64,000 bases of DNA, taken from assembly GCA_035527715.1 (NCBI GenBank), contig DATKZY010000190.1:1-64000 (forward strand), in the 5' to 3' direction. Position numbers and translations under genes: made by a program. Source of the stretch: DSUN01 sp035527715 (GTDB lineage Bacteria; Planctomycetota; PUPC01; DSUN01). The notes below the pieces were generated by a model. That model searched no databases, was not told the DNA's origin, and worked only from the letters and a program-made list of their open reading frames with translations. Shown here in pieces: positions 1-7,566 of the stretch; position 1 is the stretch's first letter; every line of letters starts with the position of its first letter.

Positions 1-1
1 C

Positions 2-1405
2 GGGCACGCCTGGGAGGACGGCTACCTCGGGCTCATCATCTACCGCGACAAGGTGGTCGCCGACCTCAACATCGGCGGGCAGAAGGAGAACCGGTTCGAG
101 GCCTGGAGCGAGGAAGGCACCCTGAAGCTCAAGCAGTGGCACCACCTGGCCATGACCTACGACGGCGCGGCGCTGAAGCTCTACCGCGACGCCGCCCTGG
201 TGGCCGAGACCGCGGTGAACAAGGAGCGCACGCCGGGCCACGGCGCCCTGTACATCGGCCGGTGGGCCTTCGGGCGCGTCTACTTCGCCGGGGCGCTCGA
301 CGAGGTGCGCCTCTACCGCCGCGCCCTGACGGCCCCCGAAATCCAGGCACGCTATGCCGACCCCGCCACGCTCGCCCCCCAGGTGGCCGATGCCGTGGCC
401 GCCTACTGGGGGTTCGACCTCGAGGCGGCCCCCGCCGACCCCACGACCGAGTGGCAGTGGGTCGAGCAGCCCGTCAAGAGCGGCAAGAGGGCGCACACCA
501 ATCGCCCCGCTGCCGGCGGGTGTGGCCACGCGGCGTACGTGCTCAGGGACCCCATCGTCGCGCACCTGCCGCTCGACCGCGCGCGGGCCGTGGCCGTGCT
601 GCGGGCCCAGATCCCGCGCCTGGGGCCTGGCGGCGAGGCCTGGCGGCTCTTCGGCGACCTGCTCCAGCTCGAGCTGCCCAATCCCCAGCGGCGCATCGAG
701 CTCAACATGTGGTTCCTCGCCGCATTCCCCGGGCATCCGAAGGTGGCCGACGTTCTCGGCGGGCTGCTGGAGGCGTGCACCGAGGCCGACGTCCCCGACC
801 CCGCCGAGCAGGTGCTGGCCCTCACCAAGGACTTCCGCCTGCCCGTGGAAACCCTCTACCACTACCATCGGAAGCACGCGCGCACGCCGCGCGAGTTCCT
901 CCGCAACTGGCAGCTCCTCGGGCCGTTCGCGGGCCAGGGCGAGGGGTGGGGGCTCGAAACCCCGTACCCGCCGGAGTCCGATGGCGTGAAGCTCGACAAC
1001 GCGTATCCCGGCCTCGGCGGCGAGGCGCGCTGGCGCGCCGCCGCGGCCGAGGGCAGCTACGTGAACCTCAAGTTCCTCCTCGGCGCCGCCGAGAACGCCG
1101 TCGCCTACGCCGCCGCCTGGGTCCACTCCGACCGCGAGCGGCCAGCCGTCTTCGCCGTCGGCAGCGACGACCGGTGCAAGGTGTGGCTGAACCGCAAGCT
1201 GCTCCTCACCGGGCAAAACGCCACCTACGCCTCCGCCGGCGAGTTCATCGCACCCGTCGTCCTCGCCGCGGGCTGGAACGAGGTGCTCCTCAAGGTCACC
1301 CAGGGCACGGGCGAGTGGGGCTTCTACTTCGAGCTGCTCGACCAGTTCGCGCGCCGCGCCCCCCTCGGCGTCCGAGTGATCGCTACTCCGCCTGAGACCA
1401 AGTAG
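2..1405 (+). CDS. LamG-domain secreted/surface protein (5' partial)
   Basis: The frame is open back to the window edge, so the true start lies upstream; the first internal start codon is GTG 53. The visible 467 residues open inside a LamG/concanavalin-A-like jelly roll (W-H-H-L-A-M-T-Y-D-G, then F-A-G-A-L-D-E-V-R-L-Y-R-R-A-L-T), a fold that usually binds carbohydrate or protein on the cell surface. A helical linker follows. The last about 160 residues form a second beta-sandwich (F-A-V-G-S-D-D-R-C-K-V-W-L-N; G-W-N-E-V-L-L-K-V) resembling the sugar-binding-like domains common in planctomycete exported proteins. No catalytic motif is visible. Substrate is unknown; LamG assignment is firm, the second domain less so. 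Confidence 0.8.
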   Translation, partial: GHAWEDGYLGLIIYRDKVVADLNIGGQKENRFEAWSEEGTLKLKQWHHLAMTYDGAALKLYRDAALVAETAVNKERTPGHGALYIGRWAFGRVYFAGALDEVRLYRRALTAPEIQARYADPATLAPQVADAVAAYWGFDLEAAPADPTTEWQWVEQPVKSGKRAHTNRPAAGGCGHAAYVLRDPIVAHLPLDRARAVAVLRAQIPRLGPGGEAWRLFGDLLQLELPNPQRRIELNMWFLAAFPGHPKVADVLGGLLEACTEADVPDPAEQVLALTKDFRLPVETLYHYHRKHARTPREFLRNWQLLGPFAGQGEGWGLETPYPPESDGVKLDNAYPGLGGEARWRAAAAEGSYVNLKFLLGAAENAVAYAAAWVHSDRERPAVFAVGSDDRCKVWLNRKLLLTGQNATYASAGEFIAPVVLAAGWNEVLLKVTQGTGEWGFYFELLDQFARRAPLGVRVIATPPETK

Positions 1406-1452
1406 GGGGCTCCGTGCTTCCGCGTGCGCGCCGCGCGTGGGTGGGCGAGGAG

Positions 1453-1515
1453 GATTGGATGAATGGATGGGTGGATGGGTGTCAGACAATCATCCATTCA
1501 TCCACCCATCCAATC
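1453..1515. repeat. Imperfect 25-bp inverted repeat built from GGATG units
   Basis: Arms 1453-1477 and 1491-1515 match at 21 of 25 positions around a 13-nt loop. Both arms are made of GGATG/GAATG/GGGTG steps. It sits between the LamG gene and the HAD gene, so it may act as a terminator or be a short dispersed repeat. No T-tract follows. Confidence 0.6.
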
Positions 1516-1560
1516 ATCCCCTTTGGTTGCGGCCACCGGCCGCGTTGCGAAGGATAGTCA

Positions 1561-2406
1561 TTGGGCTGGCAACGCATAGGCCCCCGAATCGTCGTCGCGC
1601 GACCCCTCGATGAGCTGCGGGCCGCGTACGCGCGGACCGACCTGGTCGCGCTCGACCTCGACGAATGCATCTTCCCCGGCTACTCGCAGGAGGCACTGGG
1701 CGCGCGGGCGGCATGGCGCCTCCTGCGGAAGCCGTTGCGGCGCCGCGACTGGCGGCTTCTGCCGAGGCTGTGCCTCGGGGGCGCCTATCGCGCCTGGACC
1801 CGCGCGAAGCAACTCGTCGGCGCCGCCACGCCAGCCGCGCAACTCATCGCCTGGTACGAGCGGACGATGCGAGGCATCCCCGAGGAGTACTTCGCCCAGG
1901 CCGCAGGCAGGCTGCCCAAGCACTCGCTCCCCCTTGCGGCCGAGACGGTCGAGCTCCTGGCCACCCACGCCCCCACGGGCATCGTGACCCTGGGCCTCGA
2001 CGTGGTGGCCCGAGCCTACGCCGAGCGCTGGCCGGGGCTGAGCTTCTTCGAGGCGAACACGGTCGTGTTCCGCCCCGGGCCGGGCGGCGGGCGCGTCTTC
2101 GAGGGCTACGACCGCGAGCGAATGCTCGCGGGAGGCGAGGACAAGCGGCGCGCCGTCGAGCGCCGCCTGGCGCAGTCGGGGGCCAGCGTGCCGACGGTTG
2201 TGGGGCACAACGACGACGACGTGCCCATGGCCCGCCTCGCCCGCGAGAGGGGCGGCCTGGCCGTAGGCTTCCGCCCGACGCCCCGCCTGTTCGACGAGTT
2301 CGACGCCGTGGCGGCCGGCCCCGACTGGGAATCCGTCTACGCCCTCATCGCCATCCTTGCCCCAAAGCGCGGCCCTCATCTTCGCCCACGTCTTGCGGTC
2401 TTGTAG
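1561..2406 (+). CDS. HAD-superfamily hydrolase
   Basis: 281 residues. Start TTG 1561 is supported by an AAGGA box six bases upstream; no ATG fits better. Motif I is L-D-L-D-E-C with Asp32 and Asp34, the nucleophile and acid/base of haloacid dehalogenase phosphatases. A Thr in G-I-V-T-L-G fits motif II. G-H-N-D-D-D-V-P-M near residue 220 fits the metal-binding motif IV. The about 100 residues between motifs I and II would be the cap. The substrate, probably a phosphorylated metabolite, cannot be read from sequence. It converges on the MttB gene downstream. Confidence 0.75.
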   Translation: MGWQRIGPRIVVARPLDELRAAYARTDLVALDLDECIFPGYSQEALGARAAWRLLRKPLRRRDWRLLPRLCLGGAYRAWTRAKQLVGAATPAAQLIAWYERTMRGIPEEYFAQAAGRLPKHSLPLAAETVELLATHAPTGIVTLGLDVVARAYAERWPGLSFFEANTVVFRPGPGGGRVFEGYDRERMLAGGEDKRRAVERRLAQSGASVPTVVGHNDDDVPMARLARERGGLAVGFRPTPRLFDEFDAVAAGPDWESVYALIAILAPKRGPHLRPRLAVL

Positions 2407-2543
2407 CCCGCGAACGCGGGCGAGCCAGTCGTAGCCCAGGGCGACCGCGGGGAGCCCTGGGAAGGGCCGCCCCAGCCAGGGAGCCCCCGAAGGGGGCGAT
2501 TCAGGGGCTCTGCCGGGGGTAACGCCATGGTGTGGGGGGCACG

Positions 2544-3974
2544 TCAGGAGGCAACAGGGAAATCGCCCGCGGCGGCGCGCATGACCCGCTCGACGTCGCG
2601 AAGCTGCTCGCGGCTCAGGACCTCGGGGGGCCGATACTCGCGCAGGTGCCGCTCGACCTCCCCGTGCGCGCGCTCCCACAGAGTTGTGGGCGCGGAGACC
2701 TGCGTGCGGTCAATCACGGGGCCGGGCACGCAATGCTCCAGGCGGAAGTACTTGAGGGTGTGCTCCGCAGTCAACAGGTTCCGCTCGCGCAGCAGCTCGT
2801 CGAAAATGGCGTCGGAGGGGAAGTCGTCGCGGACCTCGATGCCCGCGGCCAGCCGACGCGCCATGCGGCACAGCTCGGCGTCGAGCACCGTCTTCTCGGG
2901 CGACTGGCAGCTCTCGAAGTAGTGCATGCCCGGCCCCGACACGCTGTTGATGCCGGCCAGGGCGGCCAGGTAGTAGCCCGTGCCGCTCTCGAAGCCGGCC
3001 TGGGCGTCGAGGGCCTTGCTGTCGCTCATCCCGATATACGCCTGGGTGGGCAGGCCCAGGTGCTTGCCGATCTCGGTGTAGCCGACGCAGATCATCTGGG
3101 ATTCGAGGGCAGAGACGGTGGCGGCCATCGAGCGCATGTCGAAGATGCCGGGCGAGCCGCCGTAGAGGATGGGCGCGCCGGGGGCCGTCGCCTGCGAGAT
3201 CACCACGCCGCTGAGCGTCTCCACCGTGTGCTGGATGAGGCAGCCCATGAGCGAGACGGGCGACACCAGGCCCGACATGGGCATGGCGATGAACTCCACG
3301 GGCACGCCCAGCTCGGCGCACTTCATCGTGTTGTCGGCCGTCGTGCGGCTCCACTTGAAGGGCGACGTGGGGCAGGCGGAGAAGAAGGCGAACGGCTTCT
3401 CCCGCAGCGCCTCGCGGGTGCCGCGCACGGCGAGCTGAAGCTCCGTCATCACGTCGAAGCCCTCGATGCTGAAGGCCCCCGTGCAGATGGGCTTGCTCGT
3501 GGTCTTCAGCAGGGCATAGAGGCGGATGCTGTCGCCGATCTCCTTCGGCACGTCGCTCGGCGTGATCGCCGTCGCCGAGTAATCAATCGCGTCGAGCTGC
3601 TCGACCAGCTTCCCGTAGGCCACCATATCGGCCGCCGTGGCCGGCCGCATCTGCTGGCTCGGGTAGTCGAGCACCTTGATCGCCGTCGAGCCGGGGGTGA
3701 AATGCACCTTATCGCCCGACAGGTCGCAGCACTTCGTCCCCGCGACGTTCCACAGCTTCACCTCGTGAGGGCACGAGCGAATGCACCGCTCGACCAGTTC
3801 GCGCGGGAACCAGACCCACTGCTTCGCCTTGTCCGTGCGGCAGCCCAGGTCGGCCAGCCGGGCCATCAGCCCCTCATGGTGCAGATTGATCCCCCTCGTC
3901 TCGAGGAGATGGAATGCCTCCTCGAGTATCCGCCCGATCAGCTTGTCGCTCAGCAGCCTCAGTCTCGGCCTCAT
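2544..3974 (-). CDS. MttB-family (trimethylamine methyltransferase-like) corrinoid methyltransferase
   Basis: 476 residues, close to the usual MttB-superfamily length. Members move a methyl group from a quaternary or tertiary amine to the cobalt of a partner corrinoid protein. Family features include the H-F-T-P-G-S-T segment near residue 90, the S-G-V-V-I-S-Q-A-T-A-P-G-A-P-I-L-Y-G-G block, and the C-terminal H-X-Y-F segment. The frame has no UAG, so this is a non-pyrrolysine member like the glycine-betaine enzymes; the real substrate is unknown. No corrinoid protein or reactivase lies in the window. A promoter sits at 4044-4072. A decayed duplicate of its promoter and first 49 codons lies directly upstream. 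Confidence 0.85.
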   Translation of the reverse strand: MRPRLRLLSDKLIGRILEEAFHLLETRGINLHHEGLMARLADLGCRTDKAKQWVWFPRELVERCIRSCPHEVKLWNVAGTKCCDLSGDKVHFTPGSTAIKVLDYPSQQMRPATAADMVAYGKLVEQLDAIDYSATAITPSDVPKEIGDSIRLYALLKTTSKPICTGAFSIEGFDVMTELQLAVRGTREALREKPFAFFSACPTSPFKWSRTTADNTMKCAELGVPVEFIAMPMSGLVSPVSLMGCLIQHTVETLSGVVISQATAPGAPILYGGSPGIFDMRSMAATVSALESQMICVGYTEIGKHLGLPTQAYIGMSDSKALDAQAGFESGTGYYLAALAGINSVSGPGMHYFESCQSPEKTVLDAELCRMARRLAAGIEVRDDFPSDAIFDELLRERNLLTAEHTLKYFRLEHCVPGPVIDRTQVSAPTTLWERAHGEVERHLREYRPPEVLSREQLRDVERVMRAAAGDFPVAS

Positions 3975-4043
3975 CCTGTTCTCCTCACCGGAATGCGTGG
4001 CCCGGCCTCTTTGCCTCGTAGCGAGCGAGTCGGCTCCCGCTTG

Positions 4044-4072
4044 ATCCTACCGCGCGAGATGGGGCACGTCAA
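4044..4072 (-). promoter_or_regulatory. Sigma-70 promoter of the MttB-family gene
   Basis: Minus-strand -35 TTGACG (4067-4072) and -10 TAGGAT (4044-4049) are separated by 17 bp. The predicted transcript starts about 63 nt before the ATG at 3974. Confidence 0.6.
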
Positions 4073-4143
4073 GGGGCGCGATGGCTGCCGCCTCCCCCTC
4101 CCCAACTGCTCCGGCGATTGCGCGTGGTGTCCCCCGAGCCCCG

Positions 4144-4396
4144 CTTGTCGGTGCGGCACCCCAGGTCCCCCAGCCGCCCCATCAGCCCCTCGTGATGCAG
4201 ATTGATCCCCTTCGTCTCCAGGAGGTGATACGCCTCCTCGAGTATTCGCCCGATCAACTCGTCGCTCAATAGCCTGAGTCGTGGCCTCATCCTCTGCTCC
4301 TCATCGGGAGACGAGCTTTGGGACCTCCATGACACCACGACCGAATCGGCCCTCGCCTGATGCCACCGCGCGACCTGGAGCACATCCCGGCGCGCT
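4144..4396 (-). pseudogene. Truncated tandem copy of the MttB gene 5' end and promoter
   Basis: An ATG at 4290 opens a frame whose first about 49 residues (M-R-P-R-L-R-L-L-S-D-E-L through G-C-R-T-D-K) nearly repeat the N-terminus of the intact gene at 3974, with substitutions such as K-E, F-Y and R-K. Homology stops at about 4144, and the frame then runs into unrelated low-complexity residues. Similarity continues upstream through the leader to about 4396. There the copy's -35 and -10 have decayed to GGGATG and TGGCAT. The offset between copies is about 316 bp. This is a partial tandem duplication; the downstream copy is the functional one. Confidence 0.75.
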
Positions 4397-4444
4397 AAGG
4401 TTGGCCGCACCCCATTGAGCGCCGCCTTCCGTAACAGAGAAGGA

Positions 4445-6328
4445 TCAGTTCTCCTCTGGCGCGTGGCCACGATTGAGCTGGATGTCGTATTTCTCCATGC
4501 GGTACAGGAGAGTTCGGCGCGTGAGGCCGAGAAGCTCGGCCGCGCACGACGGGTTTCCGCCCGTTTTCCTGAGGCCGGCCTCAATAAGCCTGCGCTCAAA
4601 GTCCTCAATGGAGAAGCCGGGCTGGACCAACGTCGAGGCAATGTCGTCGGCGCCCTCGGGGCTTAGGCTGGGGTCGAGCGCGATGTCCCCGATGCCCACC
4701 TTATCACCCTGGGCCACGACCACGGAGCGCTGGATGCAATTCTCAAGTTCTCTTACGTTGCCGGGCCAGCCGTGGTCGAGCAGGCGCTTTCGGGCCATCC
4801 TCGTGAAGCCCTTGAGAGAACGCCCACTTCGGGTGGCGAAGTGTTCAAGGAAGAAGCTGGCGATGGCAAGTATGTCCTCACGACGCTCGCGCAGAGGAGG
4901 GAGGAGGATCGGGACGACCCTGATGCCATAGTAGAGATCCTCACGGAAATCGCCGGCGCGCACCGCCTTCTCCAAGTTCCTACTGGTGGACGCGATGACG
5001 CGAACATCCACCGAGATCGTCTGGCTGCCGCCGACGCGCTCGAACTCACGCTCCTGGAGGACGCGCAACAGTCTGGCCTGTACGGCGGGCAACATGCCGA
5101 CGACCTCATCGAGGAAGATGGTGCCTCCCTGGGCGATCTCAAGACGCCCCTTGCGCTGCGCGTGGGCGCCTGGGTAAGCCTCGCGCTCGTGGCCGAACAG
5201 TTCATCCTCAAGGAGTGCCTCGGGCATGCAGGCGCAATCAACTTTCACGAAGGGGCACTTCGCCCTAGCGCTGAGCTCGTGAATGGTCGAGGCGACCAAT
5301 TCCTTGCCCGTGCCCCTCTCGCCGCGCACGAGTACGGGGGCGTCTGTGCGGGCGACCGCGCGGATCGTTGCCATCACTCTAGTCATGGGTGGCGAGGAGC
5401 CAATGAGACGGGCAGCCCGTCGTTCGGCTTGGATCTGCTCGCGGAGAGCCTGGTTATCATCACGGAGAGTCCGCAACTCCGCGAGGCGTTGCAGAACACT
5501 CAGCAGCCGCTCCGTGTCTGTTGGCTTCGTCAGGTAGTCATAGGCGCCGCGCTTAACGGCCTCAACGGCGCTCGGGATCGAGCCGTAGCCGGTGATAATG
5601 ACTGTGAACACGTCAGGGTAGAGGCGATGGATTTCGTCGCATAGCTCAACGCCGGACATCTCGGTCATGCGCATGTCGCTGAGAACGATGGTGTAGGACT
5701 GCTTGGCCATGGCTTCGAGGGCTTCAGGAGGGGAGCCGGCGACGTCGGAATGGTAGCCCTCAAACAATAGATTCTTGCGCAACGCATCCGCCGTCTGCCA
5801 ATCGTCGTCAACGATGAGGATTCTCTCATTCGTCGCCGACGGTTTGCGTTGTGCTCGGCTTGGCGGCTCCAGCCTGTGCTCGATGCTGTTGATCAGTCGA
5901 TTCACATCAAGGCGGAACGTGCTCCCGGATCCGACCTCGGCGGCCTGACGACCGGCAAGCTCTCTAAGCGTGGGCGGCAACGCGTCTGCCTCCGGCATGC
6001 GGACCCCGTGGACAAGGACTGGGATGATCGGGATGTTGCGGGCAAGTGCCGTCTCGATCTCGATCCGGACGAAGTCCTTGGGGCTCTTCAGGCGGGGCCT
6101 CTTCCTCGCGCCCTTCGCGACCAGGAATCCTGACCCGATGACCGCCAGGAACAGCTCGCACTGCCTTAGCTCCTGGTCAACATTCTTGCGGAAGTCGGCG
6201 CCGTAGGGGATAGTATCAATGTCCATGAAGACCGTCCCAGCGCCAAAGCGGGCCTCAAGGCGGTCATAGATCCGCCCGGTGATATCGGCGCTATCCTCCC
6301 GACGATAGCAGATGAAGATTCTGCCCAT
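4445..6328 (-). CDS. TIR-receiver-AAA+-Fis regulator with altered GAFTGA loop
   Basis: 627 residues from ATG 6328, chosen over GTG 6334 because AAGG lies seven bases before the ATG. Residues 1-150 are a TIR_2 domain (I-F-I-C-Y-R-R-E-D-S; F-M-D-I-D; F-V-R-I-E-I-E with Glu90/Glu92 near the expected NADase glutamate). Residues 169-285 are a receiver: D174-D176, phosphoacceptor D218, T246, K268. Residues 310-555 are a sigma-54-type AAA+ module: Walker A G-E-R-G-T-G-K-E 336-343, Walker B F-L-D-E 405-408, R-E-D-L-Y-Y, and G-N-V-R-E-L-E. A Fis-like HTH ends the protein. The sigma-54-contacting GAFTGA loop reads E-A-Y-P-G-A (383-388). No partner kinase is nearby. Confidence 0.88.
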   Translation of the reverse strand: MGRIFICYRREDSADITGRIYDRLEARFGAGTVFMDIDTIPYGADFRKNVDQELRQCELFLAVIGSGFLVAKGARKRPRLKSPKDFVRIEIETALARNIPIIPVLVHGVRMPEADALPPTLRELAGRQAAEVGSGSTFRLDVNRLINSIEHRLEPPSRAQRKPSATNERILIVDDDWQTADALRKNLLFEGYHSDVAGSPPEALEAMAKQSYTIVLSDMRMTEMSGVELCDEIHRLYPDVFTVIITGYGSIPSAVEAVKRGAYDYLTKPTDTERLLSVLQRLAELRTLRDDNQALREQIQAERRAARLIGSSPPMTRVMATIRAVARTDAPVLVRGERGTGKELVASTIHELSARAKCPFVKVDCACMPEALLEDELFGHEREAYPGAHAQRKGRLEIAQGGTIFLDEVVGMLPAVQARLLRVLQEREFERVGGSQTISVDVRVIASTSRNLEKAVRAGDFREDLYYGIRVVPILLPPLRERREDILAIASFFLEHFATRSGRSLKGFTRMARKRLLDHGWPGNVRELENCIQRSVVVAQGDKVGIGDIALDPSLSPEGADDIASTLVQPGFSIEDFERRLIEAGLRKTGGNPSCAAELLGLTRRTLLYRMEKYDIQLNRGHAPEEN

Positions 6329-6346
6329 GCTCACACCTTGTGTACG

Positions 6347-6375
6347 ATACTACCGCTCCGGACCGAGTGTGTCAA
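6347..6375 (-). promoter_or_regulatory. Strong sigma-70 promoter of the TIR-AAA+ regulator
   Basis: Perfect -35 TTGACA (6370-6375), 17-bp spacer, -10 TAGTAT (6347-6352) on the minus strand. The leader before ATG 6328 is about 12 nt and just holds the ribosome site. Confidence 0.7.
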
Positions 6376-6705
6376 GCCGCCAGGCCGGGACGAGTGCGGC
6401 CTCCAGCACCGGCGCAGCCGTTCGGTCGATCGTGTGCGGAGAGACCCGCAATGACTGAAGCGGGAGGGCGAGGCCCCCGCCGAGCCACGCCGCTCGGCAA
6501 ACCACGGCTCCGCGGGAGCGTCGCCCTCCCAGACCGGCGCCCTTCGCGACAAGAGCAAGGCAGGTTCGTCGTGTTAGGGTACCAGACCCAGAGAGCGGAG
6601 TTGGCAGCCTAACTTGGCAGTCCAACCCGGGCTGCTTGGCCGCCGCACAGATGATGGGCGTAACGCTAGGGAGTCTGGAGTCTGGGAGTCTGGGGTCAGG
6701 AGTCT

Positions 6706-6778
6706 GGGGTCAGGTCTTGCTTTTTTCTTCTTCACGCCCGGCCATTGTGTGAAAAGGAGATACGCAAGACCTGACCCC
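6706..6778. repeat. 15-bp perfect inverted repeat (ggggtcaggtcttgc arms)
   Basis: Arms 6706-6720 and 6764-6778 are exact reverse complements around a 43-nt loop that itself contains a partial stem (ttcac/gtgaa) and a T-run. Just before the left arm, tctggggtcagg occurs twice. The layout resembles a REP-type or miniature mobile element, but no transposase is adjacent. Confidence 0.55.
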
Positions 6779-6861
6779 TCCTGTCTCGGAAGGCCTCTGC
6801 CACCCCCTGCGGGGGCCCGGGCTCTCTTCCGCCCGCGACCCACGGGCTGACGCCCGGCCCT

Positions 6862-6887
6862 CGTTGCGAAGCTCCGGCTTCGCAACG
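6862..6887. repeat. Perfect 11-bp hairpin with TCCG tetraloop
   Basis: Arms cgttgcgaagc (6862-6872) and gcttcgcaacg (6877-6887) enclose tccg. No T-tract follows, so a dispersed palindrome is more likely than a Rho-independent terminator. Confidence 0.55.
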
Positions 6888-7046
6888 GGCGTGGCGCGGC
6901 TCCTGCCGCAAGGGGAATCCGCCCAAAGGCGGGACTCCGAACGGGGCTGTCCCCCTGAAGGGGGTCTGGGGAGGGCAATGGGGCTTGTAGTGCGGCCTTC
7001 AGGCCGTATGGATACGGGCTAAAGCCCGAACTACGAACGGGGCCGC

Positions 7047-7130
7047 CTACGCGCTGAGCACCTCGATGGAGAGGAGCTGCTTGACCTCGTGCTCGCCCTG
7101 GATGAGGGCGTCAATGCGGTCGCGAAGCGG
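7047..7130 (-). pseudogene. C-terminal coding remnant
   Basis: A protein-like 27-residue tail ending in V-K-Q-L-L-S-I-E-V-L-S-A-stop is encoded without any start. A second remnant (V-S-V-P-G-M-G-E-G-K-V-P-R-L-V-F-H-P, minus strand, about 7492-7566) lies beyond the repeat block. I infer that one gene 3' end was split by the repeats at 7131-7491; the parent family is unknown. Confidence 0.35.
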
Positions 7131-7252
7131 CAGTGGTCAAGGGTACAAAGTTGTGGCCTGGCCCCACCGCGCGAAAAAGCGTATGAGTCTGTAGAGTCTG
7201 TATGACTCTGAGCCGGAATGCCGAGAATTGCCGATTCTCGAGTCGGGAAACC

Positions 7253-7362
7253 GAGAACCCCGTACGACTCTGAGCCGGAAGGGCGAGAATGGCCAAATGG
7301 GTGCGCCGGAAATGGAGAACCCCGTACGAGTCTGAGCCGGAAGGCCGAGAACGGGCAAATGG
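7253..7362. repeat. 62-bp-period direct repeat
   Basis: A 48-nt unit beginning gagaaccccgtacga occurs at 7253-7300 and 7315-7362 with 44 of 48 identities. A more diverged copy begins around 7201 (tgactctgagccggaa). No coding function is seen. Confidence 0.6.
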
Positions 7363-7566
7363 CGATCCCAAGGCGCTCGCCCAAAGGCCGCCTGAAGGCG
7401 GGACTACGTACGGGGCTGGGAGCCGATGACCGCCTAAAGGCCGAACTACCAACGACTTGCGGCGTTGTTCGCAGTGCGGCCTTCAGGCCGTGGGATGGAA
7501 GACGAGCCTGGGGACCTTGCCCTCGCCCATGCCGGGGACGGATACGTCGGCCCGCTCGCGTCTGGC

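Larger units (their letters stand above)
6376..7566. other. Gene-poor, repeat-rich interval with gene remnants
   Basis: About 1.2 kb without an intact gene on either strand. It is a mosaic of palindromic and direct repeats: the tctggggtcagg repeats and inverted arms around 6690-6778, the hairpin at 6862-6887, the 62-bp repeat at 7253-7362, and copies of a ccTGAAGGC-type palindrome near 6985, 7008, 7388, 7436 and 7480. Two coding remnants on the minus strand lie at its proximal end. The frames here look like shadows except for those remnants. Confidence 0.6.

Noticed and set aside
2544..3974. Pyrrolysine in the MttB homologue
   Set aside because: There is no in-frame UAG; the frame is full length, so it is a non-pyrrolysine member.
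2532..4205. A 557-codon plus-strand frame across the MttB gene
   Set aside because: Same shadow effect; the minus-strand MttB family match is unambiguous.
4069..4641. A 190-codon protein containing the second MttB N-terminus
   Set aside because: Only about 49 codons after ATG 4290 are MttB-like; the rest on both sides is low-complexity, so it is a pseudogene fragment.
4445..6328. A Thoeris defence system
   Set aside because: The TIR domain is fused to a response regulator, and no ThsA-like SLOG/Sir2 effector is nearby.
7253..7362. A CRISPR array
   Set aside because: Only two or three units, with repeats longer than the spacers and diverged, and no cas genes.
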